From DALYLB01 sp964468345 (GTDB lineage Bacteria > Acidobacteriota > Blastocatellia > RBC074), in contig CAYXVZ010000001.1 in assembly GCA_964468345.1 (NCBI GenBank), positions 248,001 through 312,000 of the forward strand: 64,000 nucleotides of DNA, given 5' to 3'. The notes below the pieces were generated by a model. That model was not told where the DNA came from. It did not search any database and worked only from the letters and a program-made list of their open reading frames with translations. The position numbers and the translations under genes are program-made. This document shows, one piece after another, positions 47,305 to 56,700 of this stretch. Within the stretch, counting starts at the first letter, position 1. Each line of letters opens with the position of its first letter.

Positions 47305-48057
47305 ATGTCGATTCTGATAGCTGAAGACAATATCGCACAGCGAACGTATCTGCGGGAGTTGCTGGATCGCGAATTTTCCCAATACAGGCCGATACTTGAA
47401 GCGCCCGATGGCGACACGGTCGTCAAGATGGCTCTCGCGGAGCGACCGCAGTTATGCGTGCTCGATATCCAAATGCCGGGCCTGTCCGGCGTGAAGGCGG
47501 CGCGGGCGATCTGGAAGGGTTTTCCGACCTCGCGCATTATTTTCTGGACGCAGTTTCCCCACGAAATTTATATCAACGAAATCCGCAAGATTGTCCGAAG
47601 CGTGCAGCCGCCGCCGGCCTATGGGTTCATCGACAAGAACAATCCCGAAAGCCGATTTCTGCGATTTGTGGCCGCGGTGCTGGAAGACGGCGCCGACATG
47701 ATCGACCCGAACTTCAAGGATGCCTTCACGCAACCGCTGTTAACCGACTTTGAAGCCGAGGCTCTGTATTATCTTGCGCTGGGCCTGTCGAACTGGGCGA
47801 TAGCGCGCAAATGCCATCTCAGCCTGCGGGGCGTGGAAAGCCGCCTGACGACATTGTACGAAAAACTGCTGATCACCGATGCCGAGGGCACGCCCGATGA
47901 GGCATACGACAAACTGGCGTTTAACATCCGCACGCGCGCTTATTTCGAAGCCTTGCAGCGCGGCCTGATCAACCAGGACGAACTGGCCAAAGCCAGCAAT
48001 GAACTCGATCAGTGGCTGGAAAAAGATCGGAAAAAATTTGCAGCGGAGCAGAAATAG
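47305..48057 (+). CDS. NarL/FixJ-like response regulator
   Basis: A 250-residue response regulator. The receiver domain (about 1-125) has phospho-acceptor Asp54 in VLDIQMPG and acidic residues at 7-8 (AEDN). The C-terminal part holds a LuxR-type helix-turn-helix (about 146-185; LSNWAIARKCHLSLRGVESRL). A further 40-residue tail rich in Lys, Asp and Glu is longer than usual. It precedes a histidine kinase gene by 26 bp and is probably its partner. It is divergent from the rimP operon. Confidence 0.88.
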   Translation: MSILIAEDNIAQRTYLRELLDREFSQYRPILEAPDGDTVVKMALAERPQLCVLDIQMPGLSGVKAARAIWKGFPTSRIIFWTQFPHEIYINEIRKIVRSVQPPPAYGFIDKNNPESRFLRFVAAVLEDGADMIDPNFKDAFTQPLLTDFEAEALYYLALGLSNWAIARKCHLSLRGVESRLTTLYEKLLITDAEGTPDEAYDKLAFNIRTRAYFEALQRGLINQDELAKASNELDQWLEKDRKKFAAEQK

Positions 48058-48083
48058 GTTCCTCGAACAGATCCGAACGACGC

Positions 48084-51000
48084 ATGCGCAAAGCCGGCAC
48101 AGTTATTTTTCTCATCGCGCTTTTTCTCTGCTGCATTTCCTGGCTTGCTGGAAGATCCTCGTCCGCACAGGATCCGGCGCCCGCTGAGAATCCGCCCGCG
48201 GCCCTTGTGCCGGCTCTTCCCTTGGCCGCAAAACCCGACAAAGTATCAGACGATGCCACCCTGAATCTGCATCGATGGGGGGCCGTAACATTGTTTCATG
48301 GCCTGCCCTCAGACCGCGTGAATGCCATTGCCGAGGGCAGCGAGGGATTGATGTGGTTTGGCACGGATAACGGTCTTGTGCGTTATGACGGGCGGAATGT
48401 AGAAGCCGTTCCGAATGAATCCCTGCTCCCCTCGCGCCGCATTCTTGCGCTTTGTCCCGATCCGGCGGGCGCGCTGTGGATCGGCACCGATCAGGGGGCC
48501 GCGCGCTATTACAGGGATCAAATCGAGCCGCTGACGGAAACGCGCGGACTGGGCATCACCTCGATTGCGGCTTCGCCCGAGGGCGAGATTGCAGTCGTTT
48601 CCGGTCGGGGAGAAATTTTCCATTATCCTCCGGTCACGGAATACCAGCCCAGATCAGAATCAGGTTCGATCCTGAGCCGCGCCGCCACGAAGCAAGCCCC
48701 GGCTCCCGCGCGATCGATCACATCGAAAAGAAAGCTCGATCCCTCCACGAACCCATATCACCTGCGAGTGCCCGACCCGGGAAATGAGTCTCTTCCCTTG
48801 ACCGCTGTGAGTTTCACAAGCGCAAGGGAATGGGCCATCGGTTCAAGCGGGCGCGGCCTGCTGCTGAATCGCTCGAATGAATTGATCGAAGCTGCGCTCA
48901 AACCGCCCCGGCCATATTTCGTCACTGCGGTGTTCGATGACGGCCCTCGCCTCTGGATCGCAGAGATGGCCAACGCGCAAACGGGCGGCCTCTGGATTCG
49001 GCAAAACGGCGGGCTCACGAAAACGCCCGTGGCAACCGGCGCGGCGACCGCGATAACGGGAGCGGGATCTGAAATCTGGGTGGGAAGCGCAAGACAGGGC
49101 GCGTTTCTGGTCAATGCGGATGTCCCGGGACCGGGCGATATCAAAACTGCGGAGCATCTGACGTTTGAGAATACGGCCGGCGGATTGCGATCGAACAATA
49201 TCGTGGCAATTCATATCGATCGCGAGGGCGTCGTATGGTTCGGCACCGATCGCGGCGTTTGCCGGTATGACCGGACCGGATTTCGCACTTCTCAAATGAG
49301 CGACAGCGCGCAGAGCAATTTCGTGCGATCGCTGCTTTATACACGAAACAAGGAATCCTTTGCCGGCACCAACCGCGGCCTGTTCCAGCTTGCGGGCCGC
49401 ACAAAGGAAACGAACTACGATACCTGGACCGAAATTCCCGCGCTGCAGGAGCGATCCATTCATGCCATGCTGGAAGACGCGGAAGGAACCACCTGGGCCG
49501 GCACGAGCAATGGCCTGTTTTTCAAAACAAAGACCGACACAGAATTTAGGCGCTTCTCTTCCGCGCCCAGGTCCGTCATTACTATTGAAGAGGAGAATAC
49601 AGAAGCACCTCCGCCGCCGGAGCCTCCGCCCGTCGGGAACAATTCACAGGCGCAGCCATCGATTGCGCAGCGCGAAAGCGTGCGCGCGCTGGCGATCTTT
49701 CGCAATCATCTCTATGTAGCATTTTTCGAACGAGGGATTGAGCGAGTCGATAGCGACCGTCTCGTGTCCGTCATGGCAGAACCATTTGCGCGACAGGCGA
49801 TCTGTATGGCGGCTGATGGCGATTCGACCCTTTGGATCGGCACGGCAAACGGCGAACTCTGGGCGTATGAAGGTTCCCAGGCGCGCCAGATTCCGATGAT
49901 ACAAAAGGAATCGGCGGAAAAGGCGATTCGCGCCCTGGCCGTCGAGCCGGGCGCGCTGTGGATCGGCAGTTCAAGCGGCCTCTTTCTGCGCGAAAAAGAT
50001 CAGATCACGGAAATAAAACCGGGCGTCGACGTGCGCGCTCTTCTTGTGGCCGATGACAGCTTGTGGATTGCATCGCGCAACAGCGGGCTGATCAAATATC
50101 GCCGCAAGGACGACATCTCGATTCAATTCGACACCGAGCAGGGCCTCGCCTCACAGCAGGTATTCGCGCTGGCGGCCATGGAAGACAACGACGTAATGAT
50201 CGGCACGAATCGCGGCGTAACGCGCCATCGGCCAAGCGCGGTCGCACCGAAGCTGATGTTTCGCCGACTGGTTGCCGATCGAATTTATACCCCGGATTCG
50301 CTCACCGCGGAGCTTCCGCTGCCCCACACGCAGAAAAATTTCATTCTGGAAGTTAACGGCCTGGGCAGCCGAACCTTTTCCAGCCAGTTCCAATACGAAT
50401 TCACGATCGATGACTGGGAATTGAAGAACAGCAGGAAAGTAACCAGGCGCCTTCCCTTGTTTTCTCAAGAGGAACTGCATCCGGGACAGTATAAGATCAC
50501 GGTGCGCGCCATCAGTCGCGATCTGGTGTACTCCGAGCCGCTTTCCTTGCGGCTGCGGGTATCGAGCGCTCCCTTTCCGCGCGTGCAGGTGTTGCTCGCT
50601 TCCCTGCTGGCCATGGCCATCGCAGCCGCCGCCTGGGCCTTTCGGCAACAGCGCAGGCTTTCGCGCATCAATGTCGAACTCGAAAACACGAATACGGAAC
50701 TGCACGAAACGCGGCTGCGGCTGGCGAACGAAACCGAAGCCGAACGTAGCCGCATTGCTCGCGATCTGCATGATCAGACGCTGGCGGACCTGCGGCACCT
50801 GCTTGTTCTGACCGATCAGTTGCCCGCGGTAGCCGCAACCACCACATCGGGCGATGAGCCGAGTCCTTCGCCATCGATGCTGCGCCGTGAGATCGAATCC
50901 ATCTCGGCGGAGATCCGTCATATTTGCGAGGACCTCAGCCCCTCCGTGCTCGAAAACATAGGCTTTCTGCCGGCGCTCGAATGGGCCATGACCGATGCCG

Positions 51001-51371
51001 TGGCCCACCTGCCCGCGGCGGAAAAATTCACGTATGAATTCAGTTGCGATCCTGAGTTGGAAGACCGCCTGCGGCTTTCGCACATCGAACAGATTCAGCT
51101 CTACCGCATCATTCAGGAAGCGCTGAACAATATCTGCCGCCATGCACAGGCCAGGCACGTGACGCTGACCGTGCGCGCGGAAAGCACGAATGATTTGCGA
51201 ATCGAAATCTGCGACGACGGCATCGGCTTCGATGGACAGGGAGCCAATAAGACCGGCCACGGCATCGCCAATATCCGCTCGCGCGCGAATCTGATCGGAG
51301 CGGAGGTCGCGTGGCATCCCCTAACTCCCGGCTGTCGATTCAGTGTTCGTAAGCAGACCGCGATTCAATAA
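48084..51371 (+). CDS. Sensor histidine kinase with periplasmic two-component-regulator propeller
   Basis: A 1095-residue hybrid of sensor and kinase. After a signal peptide/anchor (1-28), the periplasmic part contains two-component-regulator propeller repeats (WFGTDNGLVRYDG, WIGTDQGAARYY, WFGTDRGVCRYDRTGF, and others). A Pro-rich insert at about residues 505-520 (EAPPPPEPPPVGNN) interrupts them. A Y_Y_Y domain and a membrane helix (about 836-855) follow. The cytoplasmic part has a HisKA_3 dimerisation domain with His896 (RDLHDQT) and a HATPase_c domain (EICDDGIGFDG). The ATG at 48084 starts a signal-like sequence; the track's GTG at 48012 overlaps the regulator gene. It senses an unknown periplasmic signal. 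Confidence 0.92.
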   Translation: MRKAGTVIFLIALFLCCISWLAGRSSSAQDPAPAENPPAALVPALPLAAKPDKVSDDATLNLHRWGAVTLFHGLPSDRVNAIAEGSEGLMWFGTDNGLVRYDGRNVEAVPNESLLPSRRILALCPDPAGALWIGTDQGAARYYRDQIEPLTETRGLGITSIAASPEGEIAVVSGRGEIFHYPPVTEYQPRSESGSILSRAATKQAPAPARSITSKRKLDPSTNPYHLRVPDPGNESLPLTAVSFTSAREWAIGSSGRGLLLNRSNELIEAALKPPRPYFVTAVFDDGPRLWIAEMANAQTGGLWIRQNGGLTKTPVATGAATAITGAGSEIWVGSARQGAFLVNADVPGPGDIKTAEHLTFENTAGGLRSNNIVAIHIDREGVVWFGTDRGVCRYDRTGFRTSQMSDSAQSNFVRSLLYTRNKESFAGTNRGLFQLAGRTKETNYDTWTEIPALQERSIHAMLEDAEGTTWAGTSNGLFFKTKTDTEFRRFSSAPRSVITIEEENTEAPPPPEPPPVGNNSQAQPSIAQRESVRALAIFRNHLYVAFFERGIERVDSDRLVSVMAEPFARQAICMAADGDSTLWIGTANGELWAYEGSQARQIPMIQKESAEKAIRALAVEPGALWIGSSSGLFLREKDQITEIKPGVDVRALLVADDSLWIASRNSGLIKYRRKDDISIQFDTEQGLASQQVFALAAMEDNDVMIGTNRGVTRHRPSAVAPKLMFRRLVADRIYTPDSLTAELPLPHTQKNFILEVNGLGSRTFSSQFQYEFTIDDWELKNSRKVTRRLPLFSQEELHPGQYKITVRAISRDLVYSEPLSLRLRVSSAPFPRVQVLLASLLAMAIAAAAWAFRQQRRLSRINVELENTNTELHETRLRLANETEAERSRIARDLHDQTLADLRHLLVLTDQLPAVAATTTSGDEPSPSPSMLRREIESISAEIRHICEDLSPSVLENIGFLPALEWAMTDAVAHLPAAEKFTYEFSCDPELEDRLRLSHIEQIQLYRIIQEALNNICRHAQARHVTLTVRAESTNDLRIEICDDGIGFDGQGANKTGHGIANIRSRANLIGAEVAWHPLTPGCRFSVRKQTAIQ

Positions 51372-51963
51372 CAGGACTTTTTCCCATCCTTCGTTTTAGA
51401 ACCCAGTACGCAACGATTCCCCCGATTCCCATGCCCAGCAGATCGCATTGCAGATCGTTCGCCGTGTCATAGGCTCCGTGAATCCGCATGCCCGGCTGTG
51501 GGTGCATGTATTTATCATCCCAGAGCTCCAGCACCTCATAAAAGCCGGCGATCGTGAACAAGAGCGTGACTGAGAAAAGAACCACCAACCCGAGCGGTGC
51601 TCGATAACCGAAATGATGCAATCCCACCTGCACCAGCCAGATTACAATGGGAATCGTCAGCGCGGGAATCACGGTGTGCGTGAATTCATCGTATTGAATA
51701 TAACGCCATCGGGAGGTGTAAAGCGGAAAGAGATTCCCCAGGCCATCGAGCAGCACGGATAGATACACAAGGACAAGCAGCGAAATGGGAATCTTGATAT
51801 CGAATCGGGCTCGAACAAATGCACGCACGGCCCACAAATAGGCGATGCAGATCGGGGTGCTGTACCAGATTCTCAAATAGGCCATCTTCAGCAAAAACAA
51901 GCTGCCGGCCAGAAAAAGCGCTGTGGCGATCGGAATCTCAAATCGTCTGATCTGTTCGTTCAT
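51340..51963 (-). CDS. DUF2238/YjdF-like membrane protein
   Basis: A 207-residue membrane protein with about six hydrophobic segments. It resembles the DUF2238/YjdF family by QYDEFTHTVIPAL, a Glu in GFYEVLELWDDKYM and the later DTANDLQCDLLGM. The function of this family is unknown. The start at 51963 overlaps the stop of the upstream gene in ATGA, so the two genes are translationally coupled. Its stop overlaps the 3' end of the kinase gene on the other strand by 32 bp. Confidence 0.72.
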   Translation of the reverse strand: MNEQIRRFEIPIATALFLAGSLFLLKMAYLRIWYSTPICIAYLWAVRAFVRARFDIKIPISLLVLVYLSVLLDGLGNLFPLYTSRWRYIQYDEFTHTVIPALTIPIVIWLVQVGLHHFGYRAPLGLVVLFSVTLLFTIAGFYEVLELWDDKYMHPQPGMRIHGAYDTANDLQCDLLGMGIGGIVAYWVLKRRMGKSPVIESRSAYEH

Positions 51964-53663
51964 TTTCCTGCTCGTGATGGAAAGAGGCGCGTTGGATTCA
52001 GGCACAGCAACAGAAATCCTACTCCCGAAATGACGCTGATCCAGTTGCTCGCGCGGCGAATGGGAGTGGACCGGAATTCCAGCCTTATCTCATGCGTCCC
52101 CGGCGGCACATCGAGTTCGATGTTTCGATAGGCTCCCAATTGAATCGGCGCCTGTGCGCCGTCGATCAATGCCGTCCAACCGGGAAAGAAGAAGGTCCGA
52201 AATTTCAGTCGATCGCCGGACGGCAGGTCGACGCGAAGGCGGCGGGATTCCGGTAACCACTCCATGACCTCGATTCTTCCCTCAGTTGAGGAAAGATGCA
52301 CCTTCTCCCATCGCGGCACTTCACGCGGCGCCCCTCGGGGCAGCGTCGCATAGTTATAGTGCTCCGGATTCGGCTCGAAAGCCTGTCCTCGCCACATCGG
52401 CCCCGCGACATAGACATAGCTTGTCGCAACGGTCGCGAGCAACGCGATGGCACCGCTACTGGTGATCAATCCGCGAAGAATCCCCCGGCATCGGCCGCCC
52501 ATCTCGACCACGACGCCGCTGAGGATGGCCGCCGCAAAACTCGTCAGCGCCAGCATACGCCACGAAAAAACGCCGATCTCGATTTTCGGTACCCATTGGC
52601 CGATCGGCTTTGAATATCGTGTCATCAAAAAAATGCCCAGGATCGCGGCCGGTCCGTACATCGAAATCGCATGCCAGCGAAGTTGCCCACCCATTCTTTT
52701 TCGTAATCCAATACAGGTCGCGAACAGCATAACTAGAATTACCGCATTGAAAGCCCAGATTCGATCCAGCCGCCCGAAGAAAGGATTCGCCGCGCGGTCA
52801 TACACCTCTTGAGTGAAATCGAAAACATAGCTTGCGTGGTAAGGCCAGGTGCGCTCTACATCATCGTAATTCACCAGTCGTTGTTCCGAGATGGCGGGAT
52901 AAAAATACGCTGCCGCCAGCATGGAACCGAATAGCAGCGCGAGGCAAACAATCCCAACACCCCGCCAGTTCCCTTGCCGGGCCGCCTGCAGCAAAAGAAA
53001 GGGGCCGAAAACCAGAATGCATTGATAGGCAGTCGGCGGATGGGTCCAGAGAAACGCGGCGAAGCTTGCCGCAAGTCCGGCGAAAGCAAGGCGGTTCACC
53101 CGTTCGCTGTTAAGAAGATCTTCCGCGAAGAGCAAGACGAGAGGAATCCAGATGAAGCTTGTGAACTCTCCCATCGCGCCCCGCTGATATTGATTGAGCA
53201 GATGATACGGCGCGAAGGCATACGCCGCCGCCGCGATCGCGGCGGCCGGTGCAGACATCCAACGAAGGGCATAGAAATACAAAGTCGCAACTGAGGCGGC
53301 CATCGTGAAGAGGTAAAACCCCATCCATGCCCCGTCCCATGACCGCGTCAGAAAATAAAAGGTGGATGTTATGTAATAGATGCCCGGAGGATAAAAACTG
53401 GTCGTGGGCGCGCCGAAGCCATGCGTGTTTTCATCCCAACGAGGATAAATCCGCCCGGCCGCGAGCCCATCGGCAAAAGCGCGCATCTGGTTGGAATGCA
53501 TCCATGCATCATGCGTGATCGGCATCTCGCCGCCACAGCAGCCAACCTTCTGGTCTTCGCCGATATAGAAAAATGGGAGCGAGGCAAGAACGGAGAATGC
53601 CAATGCATACAGCATTCCCCTCAAAGAACTCTTAAGTAACTTTTGTCGCGATCCTTCTTCCAT
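51960..53663 (-). CDS. Polytopic membrane protein of the 6-pyruvoyl-tetrahydropterin-synthase-related type
   Basis: A 567-residue integral membrane protein with about ten to twelve hydrophobic segments and a C-terminal soluble beta domain (about 440-540; LPSGDRLKFRTFFFPGW). The first periplasmic loop (HDAWMHSNQMRAFADGLAAGRIYPRW, abbreviated here by its features Asp-Ala-Trp and Arg-Trp) and FGAPTTSFYPP resemble the membrane family annotated as PTPS-related and YfhO-like GT-C glycosyltransferases. It may therefore use a lipid-linked sugar donor, but no activity is proven. It is coupled to the DUF2238-like gene downstream. Confidence 0.65.
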   Translation of the reverse strand: MEEGSRQKLLKSSLRGMLYALAFSVLASLPFFYIGEDQKVGCCGGEMPITHDAWMHSNQMRAFADGLAAGRIYPRWDENTHGFGAPTTSFYPPGIYYITSTFYFLTRSWDGAWMGFYLFTMAASVATLYFYALRWMSAPAAAIAAAAYAFAPYHLLNQYQRGAMGEFTSFIWIPLVLLFAEDLLNSERVNRLAFAGLAASFAAFLWTHPPTAYQCILVFGPFLLLQAARQGNWRGVGIVCLALLFGSMLAAAYFYPAISEQRLVNYDDVERTWPYHASYVFDFTQEVYDRAANPFFGRLDRIWAFNAVILVMLFATCIGLRKRMGGQLRWHAISMYGPAAILGIFLMTRYSKPIGQWVPKIEIGVFSWRMLALTSFAAAILSGVVVEMGGRCRGILRGLITSSGAIALLATVATSYVYVAGPMWRGQAFEPNPEHYNYATLPRGAPREVPRWEKVHLSSTEGRIEVMEWLPESRRLRVDLPSGDRLKFRTFFFPGWTALIDGAQAPIQLGAYRNIELDVPPGTHEIRLEFRSTPIRRASNWISVISGVGFLLLCLNPTRLFPSRAGK

Positions 53664-53684
53664 AAAGACTCAAGGATCTAAATA

Positions 53685-53734
53685 AACCAAAGGCGCGGCA
53701 ACCGCAAATTCTTGCGACTGCCGCGCCTTTGGTT
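53685..53734 (-). terminator. Hairpin after the large SdrD-B/HYR protein gene
   Basis: The outer arms 53685-53700 and 53719-53734 match perfectly over 16 bp and enclose a shorter CGCAA/TTGCG stem. On the minus strand the hairpin starts 25 bases after the stop codon of the large secreted protein and is followed by a T-rich TATTTAG. It is a likely terminator for that gene and lies just upstream of the next minus-strand gene. Confidence 0.7.
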
Positions 53735-53758
53735 GTTGTCCCGCAAAATTCCTGGGTA

Positions 53759-56700
53759 TCAGCAGTTCGGCGGAAAGACCGGAACCGTGATGCTGGTGCT
53801 CGACTGCAGGCGCAGGGCGTGCAGGCTATGACCGCCATTGAAGGCGGAGCCGGTGCTCGCCGCGCTCGGGTTGGTGTTGAACACCGCACCGACGACGCCG
53901 ATGTCGGCGGAAGGCCAGAGTTTGATCCATCCGCTGCGTCCCGACGGAATCACGGTTTCAAATCGCGGCGCCGTGCGTGGGAAGTTATTCGACAGCGTTT
54001 GTTTCACCTGACAGGTGCCCGCATTGAAGCTGAAGCTGAAAGCCGCTTCGGCATCATCGAACAGCAATCCGAACACCGATCCGATCGTTCCTGCGCCGGT
54101 GGCGAGATTTCCGCCGATTCGATCGAGGACGAGCAACGTCGAGTTGCCGTCGCGAGCGCTCGGAATGTTATCCACCGCCAGAACGCGCGGGAGTTGGCTA
54201 TATTCGATGCCGTCGAAATTCAGTGTTGCCGATGAGGCATCCGTCGCGCATGTCGGCGGCGCAATCGCCGAGATGCATTCCGCCTTTAGATTGCCCGACC
54301 ACCCGTTGGCGAATTTCACATATTCCTCGCCAATCAGCGTATTGAGCTTCGTCGGACAACCGGTGGCGCAATCCACCGCAACCGCGACGATGTATCCCAT
54401 GGTGCCGGGATCGATATCGGACATCAAAAAGCTCGTCGTCTGGTTCGGCGTCAGGCATGCATAGGAATCGGCAATCGTGCAACTCGATCCATCAATGAAA
54501 AACAGATGGACGCAAGCCGTCTCCGTTGTGCTCGTATTGGTCAATGAAATCCGCGTGTTTTCCGCGGCCGGATTCGACGGACTGGAGGTATAGACCGGGT
54601 AAATCAGCACCGACCATCCCGGCAGCGGAATTCCCGGGCCGACCGGCCCCGGATTCGGCGGCGTCGAGTTCTGCTTCGTATCCACGTCCGTCGCTCGGTT
54701 GTTGCCCGGCGTCGGATCCGTGACTCCCGGAGGGGTGTTGACCGTGACGGTGTTGACGAGGTTGCCGGTTGCATTATCCGAAACCCTCGCTCGAACCGTG
54801 TAGGTCGCCACGCCGCCCGCGCGCAGCGAGACTTTCGTGTTGATGTCGCCCGTGCCGCTGGCGCTGCCGCAGGCGCTCGTTCCCGCTCCGGTTCCCTGCG
54901 CGGTGATCTGGCAGGTCCAGCTCACGTTCTGCAAAGCAATCGGCATGTTATCGAGAACGGTTCCATTCTCGACCGGGCCTGGTCCCAGGTTTGTGACCGT
55001 AATCGAATAGACCAATAACTGGCCGGGTGTATAGATGGTCTGATTATTCGTCTTCGTGACGCTGAGATCCGCTCCCTGCGGCGCCTGGTTAACCGTGACA
55101 TTGAAACTGCACGTCACGGGAGGCGTCGTATTCGGAACCGTGCAGGTGACCGTCGTCGTGCCAACCGGGAAGACCGATCCGCTCGGCGGCGTGCAGGTCG
55201 TCACCGCGCCATTGCTGGCCGTGGGCGGCGTATAGGTCACGACTCCGCCCGTTGAAGTCGTCGCGCTGACCGTTTGATTGGGCGGGCAACTAATCGTCGG
55301 CGGGGGCGCATTGACCGTTACGGTGAATCCGCATGCCGCGGCCGGATTGGTATTCGGCACCATGCAGGTGACCGTCGTCGTGCCCACCGGGAAGACCGAT
55401 CCGCTCGGCGGCGTGCAAGTGGCCACCACTCCGTTACTGCCGACCGGCGGATTGTAAGTCACGACTCCGCCCGCGCTCGTCGTCGCAGTGATTGTCTGAT
55501 TCGCCGGACAGGTCACCGTCACCGGCTGCACCGGCGGAACGAATCCGATGTCATATGTATGATTGCTGGCGCCGGCAACACCGGTGTTGAACATAATCGT
55601 GGGGACGCCGCTGACTGCCATCGCGTCCGAATCGCGCTGGTCCTGTGTATTTCCCCCCGCGTTAGCCGGCGAAAGATTCAGTCCCGAAAGCGGCCCGCCA
55701 GCCTGCGAATCCGCCGCCCGGCTCAGCGTAAGTCTATAGCCTTGCGTGTTCGGCCGCAGTCCGGCAATGCCGTAAATCGCATTCGGCGTATTCGTGCCCG
55801 CGATAGAGGTAAAATAGAAGTTACCCGCGGCATCCGTAACCGCGGTTCCGATCGTCGATCCATCAGGAGCAAGTAGCGTCACGGTGACGCCGCCGATTCC
55901 CGGTTCGTTGGCATCCTGCACACCATCGCCATCGACATCGCGCCAGATGCGATTTCCAACTTCGATCGGCGCCGCATCGCAAAGCGCTTCGAGATCGCCC
56001 AGGCCATTGGCCTTTCCGAACGGGCCTCCCAGCGTCTGCTGCCCGTCATAGACTCGATAGCTCTTTGTGTAATTTCCCGTCGTATTGTTCATCCAGCGGA
56101 TGCCGCCGTCGAATAGAGAAGATTCTTCAAAAACCGGAATAGGATCGTATACGGTTAGCGCCACATCCGGGGCTCCCGGCAATGCGAGGACGCCTCCCAT
56201 TGTGACCTCATCAGTGAAGGGATCCGAGCCATCGTAAAAATAAAACTCTCCGCCGCCCGGTCCCTGATTGGTTCCCTGCGGACCGATCCCCACGCCGCCG
56301 CAACGGCCATTGTTTTCGAGCGTCCATCCCGTCATCGGGCTGCCGCAGGCACGCAGCGTCTCTCCGGCCGCAACGCCGTAATAGCGGATATTATCCGCGG
56401 GATTATCGAGCGTTTGGTTCCCGAACTGGTCCCCCGCGCGATCGCGGAAGCCGAGAATCAGATTTCCATTATCGAACGCAATTCCAGCCAAAATCGGCTG
56501 TGGCCAGATGGCGCGGCCTTCTGTACCGAAATTCCTGTAGATCGGCGTCCACGAGCGCCATGCCGCGGAAAAGCAGTTCGGCGGCCCAATCTGCGCGCTG
56601 TCCGCGCAGCGACGGGGATAGTTGAGCCCCATCTGAAAAACCGGCGCCACGCTGAAATCGAGCGTTGCCGGATCGACGGTATACACATATGCCTGCAATT

